In this document: in pieces, positions 1 through 10,507 of the stretch | How positions within the stretch are numbered: the stretch's first letter is position 1 | Layout: every line of letters starts with the position of its first letter | From: Simmondsia chinensis | Taxonomy: Eukaryota > Streptophyta > Magnoliopsida > Caryophyllales > Simmondsiaceae | Direction: 5' to 3' | Assembly (NCBI GenBank): GCA_018398585.1 | Contig: JAGTTD010000020.1 | Coordinates: 23,532,350 to 23,596,349 of the forward strand | DNA: 64,000 nucleotides | The notes under the pieces: generated by a model | What the model was told of the DNA's origin: nothing | The model's database searches: none | What the model saw: only the letters and a program-made list of their open reading frames with translations | Program-made: the position numbers and the translations under genes

Positions 1-2150
1 GGAGAAAGAAGCCCTATTTTTCTATGAAGCCCTATTTTTCAAAAATAAAACTTTAAAAATAGGACACCCTTGCGAGCAGCCTTATAAAACCCAAAAACTG
101 AAAAATTACACTCATTCTACTTTCAATGATTGGAGTTTCCGTACAATCAATGAAGGATGCTAGCCGCCATTAGAAGAGCTCTCATTACAACATATAAGGT
201 AACCTTGTGAACCATGCCTAGATTGCTTTATAATTTTTGATTTCATCTAAAATAAATTAGCGGTAAGTGGAATAAATCGCTAAACTTATATGTTGATCTC
301 TTTGTAGTGGGTTAATTTGTGTGGAGCTTGGTTTCATACTCGGTTTGGGCCTAGGGGGAGATTTAGGCCCGTGATTGGTGGTTCAGCTGAATATTTAGGG
401 TTTTATATGGTGCGCCTATTTATACCTGGCTCTAACGTGTGAGAGAGTAGAGCAAAATTGAAGAGAGCTCTCTGTAACAATTCCAAGAAATAAAATTATC
501 CTGCAACTCCATAAAAGTAAGCAATTTTGGCCGAACCATGTAAATCTGTGTGTTTATTATGTGAGAGTTTAGGTTAGAGAGCATACCCAATAGGATTGCT
601 AAGGCACGTATATACAACAATATCAAATGATGTAAAAGTACAAGAAAGCCTTTAGGCTGATATATATGCAGATAAACATGAATAAAAGATATTATGTTGA
701 TATATTATTTATTTTTCTCGTTGAATTTTGTATTATTTAGTCGCTGTGTTTCCTAACGCTTTGATGCGAAGCAGTAATCAATTTTGTGATTTCTGATAAA
801 CCTATTTGATTTGTCGAAAATGGGAGGAAGAAAGAAGTGAACCCTAGTTTGATATTGTTAAATTTCACCGAGTCTTGTTAGGTATGGAGACTAAGGGTAT
901 GTCTGCATTCATGGTTGGATTAAATTAAGTGTTGCATAATAATGGAGACCCTTGAGCTTCCCGAGTTACGATTTGCAGAGGACTGTGAATAGGACCTCTT
1001 ATGCCGTGTTTTTTGTAAGGGGAAAAGAAAAGGAAAAATGTAGCACGAACAGTGAGAGATAGAGTGTGATTGGGAAACATTGTTGTAATATCTTTGTTTC
1101 TATAGTGAAATATTGTTGCTCTCCCCTCCGTGGATGTAGGCTTCGACTGAACCATTTAAATTCCGGTGTCTAGATTACTTCCCCAATCCCTTTATTGTGT
1201 TTACTATTTCGATTTGTCATTCAGTGCTTCATGGGCGATCCTAACAACCTGTATCAAATAAGGTATCAATTATTGTGAAGTTCCTAACAAGCCTTTAGGC
1301 TCGACCCGCAAAGTTAGCACCCTTGAGCTCCACATAAAGTTCAAGTGGGATCTCATCCTAAAATCAAATGGCATTAGGTGGAGTAACACAGTAAACTTAT
1401 ACATTAGTTTCTTCTCTCTTTCAATGCCTATGTAGGATTCTAATTACTAGGCTCACATGTGGATTCCTTAATGAATACAATGTCTATGAGCAATTGAATA
1501 AATTCTCGTGAAATAAGAAGATTATGGCGTCACATTGAAAAGCTTTAACTAGTAAAGAAGATCAACATCTGGTAGTCTGGCTCTAGTTCCTTGTTGTCTA
1601 CATTTAGCTTAGCTTAGGCTCGGTTTGACATGCAAACTTTAAGCTCAAGCTCGGCTTACTCGGGCTTGGCTTGGCTCGACTGAGCTTAAACATATCTTGA
1701 CAAGCTTGGAGCTAATGTTGTCTTAGGTTCATTTAAGCTCAACTTAGGCTTTTTTGGGCTTCTTTAAGCTCGAACTTGGTTCATTTAAGCTTACTTAAGC
1801 TCGTAAATTTTTACTAATAAAGGCTTATTTAGACTCGCAAGCTTACAATCTAGAGTTTCATTAGTCTCGGGCTCAACTCGGTAAGCTGAACAAGCTCGCT
1901 CGGCTTAACTTGAGCACTTTCATCTAACGACTTAAACTTTTGGAATAGTTAATTCCTTGATTTGGTATCAAGCTTATTTGACCTACATATGGGTCATCAC
2001 AGGCCTCAACACCTCCAATTTCAAAGCCAAGAATGACATTAATCGATAATCTTTGTTAGTAAGAGAGCTAATCATTTTTTGTCAAGCGATCTCCTTCCTT
2101 GGCTTTATACTGCTAATTATCGACAAAAGAAAAGAGAAGAAAAAAACGCT
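1..2150. other. Intergenic, no gene recognised
   Basis: AT-rich sequence without an open frame that resembles a protein. The only structure I see is a diverged AGCTCG-type dispersed repeat near 1598-1930. Short open frames here lack any recognisable motif. Confidence 0.6.
1598..1930. repeat. AGCTCG-type dispersed repeat
   Basis: Dense run of AAGCTC, GCTCGG and CTTGGCTC motifs in otherwise AT-rich DNA. Related copies lie at 9594, 19862, 47095, 48120, 59000, 61266 and 63344. The copy at 61266-61701 has TIRs and target duplications that suggest a hAT-like non-autonomous element; this copy is too diverged to show ends. Confidence 0.6.
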
Positions 2151-2155
2151 TCAAA

Positions 2156-2176
2156 CAACAACAACAACAACAACAG
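2156..2176. repeat. (CAA)n microsatellite
   Basis: About seven CAA triplets just beyond the stop codon of the minus-strand ATPase gene, hence in its probable 3' UTR. Confidence 0.7.
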
Positions 2177-2203
2177 CAAGAACTGCTTGGGAACAACCGC
2201 GCT

Positions 2204-5200
2204 CTAGCTATAGGATAGCAACCAGTTAGAGGAGATGCTAAGCGATGTCCTCGTAAGGCAGAAAAGTGGAGGAAAACCAAGAACGCAAACCCAGGTAAGC
2301 CGTGTTGGGGAAAGTCCCCTGAGTGGTGCACCCTGTGCTGTAGAGGACGTTCTTGTGCGTGCTGAGTTAATGAGTTCCTTAGACGTGTTAAATAACAAGC
2401 AAGGGACACTGAGAGCTAAACAAATGCCCCATTGGACTCTATTGAGCTTCACATAGAAAGCTAGGCTCGTTCCGAACTGGACAAGAAACACTTGTATCGC
2501 CAAAACAGCAGCCACGGTAACACAGAATACTGTATTGAGCTGCTGCAGCACCGGCTTCTTTAGCGTCATAGAACCCACCATGTCGAAGATTTGGCACAAC
2601 ACAAAGCTGTTAAATACCATCGGTTTTATGGTCGTGTTGTCCTTGCCTAAAAATTGCAAAGTCAGAAGAGCAACAGCTTGATACATGACTTGAAGGATCA
2701 TCTCTACCCACATGTCCTTGGTTAGTGCAGACGCATCTCTGACAGATGATTGTACTACAGCGGTAATCATGATCATCCGCTCCTCGCTTGGCACCTCGGT
2801 TATCAGCAATGGTAGACTGAGAATCACCACAACCAGATTGACCCAGATGAGCTGGAACGCCGTTATGGGGGAGTCTCCCGTTACCATTGCAGGGATGGAG
2901 GTTATGAATAAAGCACAAATACCTGCCGTGAGCTCGAATTGGATCAACATCTGGAAGCTTTGGTAGATAAATCTACCCTGCTGAATTATCTTCGGTATGG
3001 GAGCGAAGCCTTCGTCTGAACAGAGGACGATACTAGACATATCTTGTACCATCTGATGATCACTAGAGGTACTGATTCCCACGTCGGCTTCAATCAGAGC
3101 TAGACCATCCCCTGTAGTCACCCCTCCTCCTACAAATGCAAGAACGCCTTTCCTTTGTTTAAGAGTCTTGGTAAAACAAAGCTTGGCCTCTGGGCTTGCC
3201 CTTACCATTATAGATATCTGATCCACCTTTTCGTCCTTGTCGTTATCAGAGAGGTTAAGAAAACCTACCCCTTTGATCGCAGCATCATTCTTGTCAAGGC
3301 CATATGGGTCAAGCTTGTAAGCGATGGTTTTTGCTACTGGGAGGTCATCTTCAGTTACCAACTTGACGTCAATATTGGCTTTTCTGAGATCTCGGATTGC
3401 TGATTTTACATCTTCCTTGCAACAAAATCTTAAACCCAGAATTGCCAACAAGATCAAGCCGTTCTCTTCAGTCTCTCGAGATGCTGATCGCCTGTAAGCG
3501 AATGCAATAGGCATCAAGCCATCACTCTCCATGTCTTCCATGATTCGCTTGAAGCTATCTCTCTGATTGTCAATGGCATAGTTGTTTCCTTCAGAATCAG
3601 AATAACACGAACACAAGCCGAGAATTGCTGACCCAGCTCCTTTCCAGAGCCAATAATGCATCATTCTGTCGGTACTATCATTTTCTTCCTTTACTTGTAA
3701 AAGAATCCCAAGACATTCTTCGCCATTGCAGCTCATACTTTTGGATTCAATAACATGAAACTTCTCCTCAATGTTGGCCAACTTCGATTTCAACCATTCC
3801 ATTACTGTTGCATCGGTTGGACCCCGAGAAACCCCACAAACAAAAGCAGTTGACTCGAGCCCCAGTTGGACATCCGAATGGAATTTTGGTAAGGCCTCTT
3901 CGTGATGCTCGATTTCCTTTACACCAATGAAGAACGTAGTGACTTGAGCTGGGTTTTGTATCACTCGACTACAGGATACATCAACGCAGACAACCGTGGA
4001 GATGCCCATGGTTCCACAGGCAGATGGACTTTTCAAGAAAGCGCCAATATCCGAACTCAACTTCCGGGTCCAAAAGGAGAGGGATATTGTAAACAGAAGA
4101 GGAATCCCATGTTGCAAACTCATTATCACCACGGTAAAGGCGGATGTTAGGATCATAAGCCTCCCTCGTGGCTGCAAAATCACCTTTGATATCTTTGTCA
4201 ACAACGTCTCTATCGAAGCCTTGGTCTTCAGTTCAGGAAACTCGGTTTCATAGTCGTCCTTCCCACAGATGAGTCGCACAAGGAGTACAAATATGATAAG
4301 TACAGAGAGAAGCAGCTTCACCTTATCCATGTACTCCTCTGGCTTCTGGATTCGGCGCAGAAACACATCTTTCTCATCTGGGTCACTACCGAAGGCCTGT
4401 GAGACCTCGGCATCCTCCTTGGGTGCCAATAAAACAGCCAACATTCGACCCTGACCCTCCATGACAATTGAACCAGAGCTCAAGAAAGGGTTGCTATCAT
4501 GGCTAATCCCAACATTCGATTCTCCATCTAAAACCAAGCCTTCCCCACTAATCAGTAAACCATCAGCTGGGACCGGATCACCTGTCTTCAACACGATTAT
4601 ATCGCCCTCTAAGATGTCCCAGATTGACAGAAACTGGTCAACTGCGCCTCTACGAACGCAAACTTGTCGTCCTCGCAATAAAATCTTGGCCTCCCACTTC
4701 CTGGCACGGTAGAAGTTCAAGACAGAGGAAACACCCACAAGCAGGAAAGCAGTGGCAAGTATGGCAACGCTTTCGTGCCAGCCATCTTTAGCCCCTTCCT
4801 CCATGGTCTCCAGGGCAAGCGACAATGACGCTGAGGCTAAGAGGAGGTAGATTGTGTAGCTTTTGCAGGCCTTGATAAAGTGTTTCGACAATGTCATTGT
4901 CGTCTCCCTCACTGCTGCCATATTAGAACGACGACTCTCATCCATTATTAACAACCCAGTGTCAAGATCCTCCACGCCATAGAACCTTGAAACACCCTCG
5001 ACGCCCCCGATTTCTCTCAGTAATTCCAGGTCCTTTTCTGTCACAACATGCTTGATTCTCCTCTTCTTTTCCTCGAAATCACTGTGTTCATTGTCGCCGT
5101 CTTCGTTTATGAGGATGCGAATGTCCTTGTCATCAGGTACAGAAGAGGAGAATGCCTGAGCTGCAACAAGAGTTGTGGCTAATACACGCAAACGCCTCCT

Positions 5201-5341
5201 TCGCTTACACTTGGCTTCCACCATAGAAGACCAGAATGAGATCAAAGTGACTGTACTGATCGTCGCCCGCCAACGCCTGCTGTACTCTTCACCATTATCG
5301 AGGCGCCCACCGCTACCCTTTTCAACTGACATGGTAATCAT
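2204..5341 (-). CDS. ACA12/13-like: ACA12/13-like P-type Ca2+-ATPase, catalytic motifs lost
   Basis: Single open frame of 1045 codons, the length and intronless form of plant plasma-membrane type IIB pumps of the ACA12/13 group, which export Ca2+ using ATP and are regulated by an N-terminal calmodulin-binding region. Seen here: a basic N-terminal segment (about residues 21-60), ten or so hydrophobic segments, the GDPVPADG actuator region (about 254-261), KGA of the nucleotide domain (567-569) and FELTAGICALF in the membrane part. However the signatures needed for catalysis are all changed: TGES reads VGIS (277-280), PEGLP reads QHGIP (410-414), DKTGT reads DVSCS from Asp454, and the TGDGxND hinge reads VGGGVTTGD (about 737-745). 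The frame is nevertheless intact. Translation may start at Met1 or Met4. The C-terminal 40 residues do not resemble the family. It is either a pseudoenzyme or a recently silenced gene whose frame has survived. Confidence 0.85.
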   Translation of the reverse strand: MITMSVEKGSGGRLDNGEEYSRRWRATISTVTLISFWSSMVEAKCKRRRRLRVLATTLVAAQAFSSSVPDDKDIRILINEDGDNEHSDFEEKKRRIKHVVTEKDLELLREIGGVEGVSRFYGVEDLDTGLLIMDESRRSNMAAVRETTMTLSKHFIKACKSYTIYLLLASASLSLALETMEEGAKDGWHESVAILATAFLLVGVSSVLNFYRARKWEAKILLRGRQVCVRRGAVDQFLSIWDILEGDIIVLKTGDPVPADGLLISGEGLVLDGESNVGISHDSNPFLSSGSIVMEGQGRMLAVLLAPKEDAEVSQAFGSDPDEKDVFLRRIQKPEEYMDKVKLLLSVLIIFVLLVRLICGKDDYETEFPELKTKASIETLLTKISKVILQPRGRLMILTSAFTVVIMSLQHGIPLLFTISLSFWTRKLSSDIGAFLKSPSACGTMGISTVVCVDVSCSRVIQNPAQVTTFFIGVKEIEHHEEALPKFHSDVQLGLESTAFVCGVSRGPTDATVMEWLKSKLANIEEKFHVIESKSMSCNGEECLGILLQVKEENDSTDRMMHYWLWKGAGSAILGLCSCYSDSEGNNYAIDNQRDSFKRIMEDMESDGLMPIAFAYRRSASRETEENGLILLAILGLRFCCKEDVKSAIRDLRKANIDVKLVTEDDLPVAKTIAYKLDPYGLDKNDAAIKGVGFLNLSDNDKDEKVDQISIMVRASPEAKLCFTKTLKQRKGVLAFVGGGVTTGDGLALIEADVGISTSSDHQMVQDMSSIVLCSDEGFAPIPKIIQQGRFIYQSFQMLIQFELTAGICALFITSIPAMVTGDSPITAFQLIWVNLVVVILSLPLLITEVPSEERMIMITAVVQSSVRDASALTKDMWVEMILQVMYQAVALLTLQFLGKDNTTIKPMVFNSFVLCQIFDMVGSMTLKKPVLQQLNTVFCVTVAAVLAIQVFLVQFGTSLAFYVKLNRVQWGICLALSVPCLLFNTSKELINSARTRTSSTAQGAPLRGLSPTRLTWVCVLGFPPLFCLTRTSLSISSNWLLSYS

Positions 5342-5411
5342 TTTGTTATTTTGGAGCCAAAATTCAACTGCTAAGTCAAGTATGTACTGATGAAAAATGA
5401 CGCAGTCCTAA

Positions 5412-5421
5412 TGTTATATAG
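5412..5421 (-). promoter_or_regulatory. Probable TATA box of the ATPase-like gene
   Basis: On the minus strand CCTATATAAC lies about 75 bp upstream of the first ATG, a normal plant TATA-to-start distance. Inferred from sequence and position only. Confidence 0.5.
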
Positions 5422-5422
5422 G

Positions 5423-7055
5423 CGGGACGAAACCTGAAGGAAACTGCTTGGCAGTATCCTAATCTCATATTTAAATAACTTATTATCATTTAATTGTCAT
5501 AAATTTTAAATATTTGTTATTTAGATAATATGATATTTTAATGTGTATTTATATATATATATATATGTACTATAAGTTATCTATTATGTAAATTTTATCA
5601 ATTTAGTTCTCATACATTTATATTATGTCAGTTTACTTCTATAGCAAATTTAGGCTCCGTTTGTTTTGGCGGAAAACCAGATTCTAGAAATTGATTTTTC
5701 TTCGGAAAAAGTTTTCCTAAGAAATAAGAAATCTGAATGGGGTTTTTCTTTATTTGTTTTGAAGGAAAATTTAATTCTGCATTATGATATAAAAGGTTTT
5801 CTTACGCTCGATGCCGGAAACCGAGCAGGTGAGATGCGGGTTTGCCGATGGAAGATGAATGGGAGAAGTTTCCGCCAAAATGGAGGGAGAGATAGAAAGA
5901 GGTTAGTTTCTAGTTGACTGTTATAATTTGAATACATTTTATTTTAATTTTAGTTTTGGTCCCTTCTTTTCTTTTTTTTTTAATTTCCTAATGAACAACC
6001 TAATTACCGGGTAAATTTAGTCCATGCAACGGCCCTCGTCACTACAGGAGCCTGTTAAGTTAAGAATTTTTTAGGGAAAGATAATTGGGAAATTATCACT
6101 TAAATATTCTTAGATTTTAACATTTATGACTTAGGTACCCTAATTTTTTAATATATACAATAAAATATCTTAAGTTTTAGACATTTTTCACTTAGGTATA
6201 TTAAAGTTTTAAAATTTTATTAATTATATAACCTTTTGTCCAAAATCTAATAGATTTTTGTAGAAAACTGCTAAACTTGAACACGGTTTTAATAATATAT
6301 TAGCAGTTTTATTATAGAATTTAATAAATTTTTTGGCCAAAAAAATACAAAAATTACCCATAATTTAAAAATCATAGACATAGAAGAATTTTGTAAAGTA
6401 AATAAAATAATTGAAATAATTAAATATCAACAAGAATTTTGTAAAGTAAATAAAATAATTAAATATCAAGTGAAGATGTGCCTGGAATATTCTAAAAATA
6501 CTTAAGAATTAAGAGGAGGGGGATGAGAAAAAAGAAAATAAAAAAATGAATCAGTGGTGTGAAAGTGTGAGTGAGTGCATTTGGACTTTTTTAGCAAAAT
6601 AGCATATATTTATAAAAAAATTAGAAAAATGACATATTTGAAAAAATATTTAGTAAAATAACATATTTTACCGTTCACTTATCGTTGCATGCCGTATCAA
6701 ACGGATTACAACATTGCATGACATTCTTAACCGCTTACAATACACTTTGCAAGCTAACATAATAATAGAATAATAATAATAATTGACAAACGATAATTAG
6801 TTTTCCCCTTCTCGCTTGGTGGTTTTAGCCCCTCCCTGGGGAGATGGGGGTCACAAGTTCGAATCCCTGCCCCCATGCGTTAGTTTTTCTATCCTTTTTT
6901 GGGATAAATCACTTTAATTTTATAATATTTGTCTATATACAATTAATTATACTTCTTACTATTTTAGAGCTCTTTTTATATATAATATTAAGTATTATAT
7001 ATTTTAGGATAAAAATTAAAATAAACAGTTTTGTCATAATAGCTTTATTAATTTT
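5423..7055. other. Intergenic with short repeats
   Basis: No gene seen. Holds a (TA)n run near 5550-5566 and a repeat at about 5655-5990 starting CTCCGTTTGTTTTGGCGGAAAA. The end of that repeat (5890-5985) recurs at 10030-10120, and related GGAAAA-rich sequence recurs inverted at 16800-17010, so it is probably a MITE-like family. The rest is very AT-rich. Confidence 0.5.
6795..6880 (+). repeat. tRNA-like fragment with B box
   Basis: Contains AAGTTCGAATCCCTGC, which matches a Pol III B box (GTTCGANTC), after a TGGTGG stretch. No cloverleaf can be drawn, so this is a tRNA-derived repeat fragment, not a tRNA gene. Confidence 0.45.
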
Positions 7056-7069
7056 TATTTAAGTACACA

Positions 7070-7125
7070 CAACCAAAGCCTGCTTTTGGCGGGAGCTCTT
7101 GGAGGCACTGGGTTTATTGTTGTTG
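7070..7125 (+). mobile_element. 56-nt retroposed LINE/SINE 3' tail with TSD
   Basis: Only the last ~56 nt of the LINE/SINE family tail are present (CCTGCTTTTGGCGGGAGC, then GAGGCACTGGGTTT and TTG repeats). Direct repeats TATTTAAGTACACA at 7056-7069 and 7126-7139 flank it, which is the mark of a heavily 5'-truncated retroposition. Confidence 0.8.
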
Positions 7126-7473
7126 TATTTAAGTACACAAATTATTTATATACGCTCTTAAAAATTTTGAATGACCCATCGACATATTTTGATAATAATA
7201 GGCTTAAATATGAAATTATATTATTTTTGTGCACTATTTTAATTTAAAATATATTGATTAATGAAAATAAAAATTTAGATACTAATATTATTTTTAGAAA
7301 ATATAGAAATCTTAAATTTATTCACACAGTAATGCTTATATTTTGATTTGAGTATCAAAATATTATATAAACTCAATTTTAAAAATAACTAATAAATTAG
7401 TTGATATTCAACAAATTTAATGTATATTATCAAAATATAAACATTACTATATGAATAAATTTAATAAATTGGT

Positions 7474-7549
7474 TGACATGGTAATCATTGTGTCATTATT
7501 GAGCCAACAATCAATGGCTAAGACAAATCTCTATTTCTGATCAAAAATA
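7474..7549 (-). pseudogene. Relic of the 5' end of a second ATPase gene
   Basis: Resembles 5327-5396, the leader and start codon of the ATPase-like gene: both contain TGACATGGTAATCATT, GAGCCAA, TCAA(C/T)(T/G)GCTAAG and TGAT(G/C)AAAAAT. The coding part is missing on the left side. It is either what remains of a tandem paralogue or a small duplication of the promoter-proximal region. Confidence 0.7.
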
Positions 7550-7591
7550 GAAGTGAAAATGTTGTCAAGGAACTCAGTGACATATGAGATT

Positions 7592-8550
7592 TTCTAGGCT
7601 CGAGGCTTGGCTTAGCTCGGTTTAGCTCAAACTCATCTCTGCAAGTTTTGATCTAATCGTATCAATTTAGTTTATGTACAATTGAAATTGTGTCCATTCG
7701 GTCTAATGTAGTTTTTAAAGGTTCAACCGCCGATTGGTTTAAATTGAGTCAATGAATTTGTAGCATTTAACGTGATTATGCCGTTAACAATTATGTTAAT
7801 AACTTAAATTAAATTTGATCTAAGCATTAAATTGACACAATTAAAAGTATAAGGATCACGCCTGATATAAATAACCCTATTTATTATCGTTTGGACTTTG
7901 CTTGTTACTTTGTGAAGGTGTGAAAAGTACACGACTCTTTATGTTTTGCACATTTCTCTCTCTCCTCTTGATATATAAAAATTAAGGCTGGTTTTAGTTT
8001 ATTTTTTTAATAGTTTAAAATTATGAAAAAACTTTAGTGACTGTAAGGCTTGTGTTTGGCTAACATACAAGATTTTTTTACATCTTTTTCACAACTTAAA
8101 TAGAAATATAAAAAAATTATTTTACAACTCAGTAAAAAAAAAAAAAAAGCAAACTGAATCTTTTTTGTAACTTATTTTAGAAAAATGCTTCAAAAAGACT
8201 ATATGAACGTTAAATTTTTACTGCTATGACCTATTCTTACTTGTTATCATGACCCCACTTACCACCACCCATTTTACACCCAGGTGTTGCGACACTTACC
8301 ATTCCACTATAATAATCAATTATTATCATGATTTTCTCCTACTTACTATTATTATAGCCATTTTTCTGATTATAATAGATAAGTTTCTTTTTTAAACTCG
8401 TATCCAAACACTTTATTTTATAAGAAAGATCTTTTTGCACTGTACAACCAAACACTCTATTGTAAAAAGATATAGACCTTAAATTGACAGATCTTATTGA
8501 AACAAATAAAATAAAATAAGCTGAACCAAATGCGCCGTAACCCTATTTTC

Positions 8551-8625
<75 letters not shown>

Positions 8626-8985
8626 ATTCATGGTCATAGAACAAACGTTGTCTATGCCTAATAGTATATTTAAAGGAATGATCTTAGTATTAAATAATTA
8701 TCCTTTCTTTTTTTTTGAACATTAAATAATTATCTTTAAATTAATTGATATGTTTTAAAATACGTGTATCATGTAAATAAATTGTGCATACAGTGAGTAT
8801 ATAAGTTCTAGATTCAGATTTAATGGTTATTATTTTCTCTTTGCATCTTCCATTCTCTTATGAGAATCTATTTTATGGTGAAAAGTTTATTAGATTTTAA
8901 TAAAAATTTACTATGCTCTAGTATAAAGTACCTAAAAATAAAAGTTTAAAATATCAAAGAATCTTATTGTATATACTAAAATACA
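7592..8985. other. Intergenic, AT-rich, with (TA)n at 8553-8622
   Basis: No gene seen. A short AGCTCG fragment lies at 7592-7650, a poly-A run at 8137-8150 and an uninterrupted (TA)n tract of about 70 bp at 8553-8622. Confidence 0.6.
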
Positions 8986-8986
8986 A

Positions 8987-9466
8987 TTTTTTTTTTGATA
9001 ATTAGTGACAAAGTTGCAGTACAAAGCAGACAACTCGAACAAGCGAGCTCTGAGTCAACCGGTAAAAGAATGAGGATAAAAGCAACAAAACTATACAAAC
9101 AGAGAGACAAGCAAAAACAGGCAAAACACAACGAGCCTCAAACATCGCTAGGGAAGATACTAAAATAGGACAAAATAAAAGAAAGGGAGATAGGTCAACC
9201 AAGCCAGAAATTTATCGTAGCAAGGCACTCAGTGTAAGCAAGTCATAACCGTCAAAATTTAACCCTAATCTTTTTCCCATCTCCAATGTGCGCTCCGCAA
9301 CATGGATCTTAGCGGCATCTTCAAAACCCTTTTTGGTCCTATTTCCTCCCTCCCTTTCTCTTCTTCTTCTTCTTTCAATATCGAGGGGCTCAAGTAACCT
9401 TCTCGTACTGCTATCGGGTGACATATCTATAAGAAACTCTTATGGGTCTCACTTAGCTTGTTCTGC
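8987..9466 (-). mobile_element. Retroposed fragment, copy 1, poly-A tail and TSD
   Basis: On the minus strand this ~480-bp segment ends in a poly-A run (plus-strand T run at 8987-8997) and lies between CTAAAATACA direct repeats (near 8976 and 9467). Its first half has an open frame ending LGLNFDGYDLLTLSALLR-stop; a second copy at 15629-16100 has the related ending VGFNFDGFD. Probably a 5'-truncated LINE or other poly-A retroposon; the parent protein is not recognised. Confidence 0.6.
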
Positions 9467-9593
9467 TAAAATACAGTGAAATCGCAAGAAAGCAGAATTA
9501 GATCATGCTTTAGAATTTAAGAAGCACAAATTATGTAAAAATGATAATTAAAACAATGATATAATATGATTACAGGATTAAACTAGTGGGGTA

Positions 9594-9945
9594 TTTGAGC
9601 CAAGCCAAGCCTCTAGTTTGCAATTGGCTCGGCTTGGGCCTCAGCTCAAAGCTCACGGAGCAAGGAAACCTTAAGTTGGTGCTGGGTTCGAGAATTTCAA
9701 ACTTAACATTCAATTTTTCGACTCATTCAAGCTCAATTTAGGCTAGTTTCATCTCGGGCTCACCTTATTTATGCTCAAACTTGGCTTGATTTGACATATT
9801 TATGCTAATAAATTATATTAAAATAAGGCTCGTTTAGACTCGTTTACGCTCGGGATTGTATGAGTTCAAGCTTTGCTAGGCTTTTACTCTACTCGCTAAG
9901 TTAAACGAGCTAGCTTGGCTCTGGTCGAGCTCGGTGCTGGAAACC
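9594..9945. repeat. AGCTCG-type dispersed repeat
   Basis: Begins TAGTGGGGTATTTGAGCC, close to the TAGGGGTGTATTTGAGCC end of the element at 61266, and continues with CTCGGCTTGG and AAGCTC motifs. Confidence 0.6.
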
Positions 9946-9989
9946 TCGCACGTGACGCGGTTTAACGAGGGAAGCGGAAATGAGAGAAG

Positions 9990-10148
9990 CTTCTACGAAA
10001 GGAGAGGGTGCTTTTTGAGAGCCGTGTCTTTCCTTCCAAGTTTCTGGTTGGCTGTTGTAATTTGAAATCATTTTTATTTTAATTTTAGTTTTCGTCTTCC
10101 CTTCTTTTTTTTTTTTTTTTTTTTTTTTTTAACGAGGAACTCGGTTAT
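9990..10148. repeat. Repeat fragment plus T25 tract next to the copia insertion
   Basis: 10030-10105 repeats sequence found at 5890-5975 and is followed by about 25 T at 10106-10130. The Copia element begins 18 bp further on. Confidence 0.6.
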
Positions 10149-10497
10149 TGAAGAAAAACGTGAAGATAAAACTACTAGGAATAATGTGATGAGAATTAGA
10201 TAACTTTCTCATTAACAAGAACTCCAATTTATATAAATCCTATGGGAAAAGGAAAAGTCTAACCTAACACTTGCAAAAGAATCCTAGGCTAGTTAATTAC
10301 ATGAGTAAAAGCAAATAATGAAAGAAATAAACACAAAGAACAAAAACTCCCCCTCTCCCTCTTCAAGATCTGCCCGGTTACCATAGGCCAATAAATGGGC
10401 AAAATAAATTAATACCTACCCTAGTAAATGTATAGAATACAAGTAAATACATAAATACAAGTATAACAAAAAAAGAAAAACTATAATATTTTCAACA
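10149..10497 (-). repeat. 3' LTR of the copia element
   Basis: 349 bp, matching 14941-15289 except at about nine sites. Bounded by the GTTAT duplication outside and the polypurine tract inside. Confidence 0.95.
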
Positions 10498-10507
10498 CTC
10501 CCCCTCA
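10498..10507 (-). promoter_or_regulatory. Polypurine tract of the copia element
   Basis: On the minus strand TGAGGGGGAG abuts the TG start of the 3' LTR, the normal position for the plus-strand primer. The last coding codons of the polyprotein run into it. Confidence 0.9.

Noticed and set aside
2712..5390. Plus-strand open frames of 60-85 codons over the ATPase-like gene
   Set aside because: They are antisense shadows of the 1045-codon frame without motifs of their own.
6795..6880. A tRNA gene
   Set aside because: Only a B-box-like stretch is present; no acceptor stem or anticodon arm can be paired.
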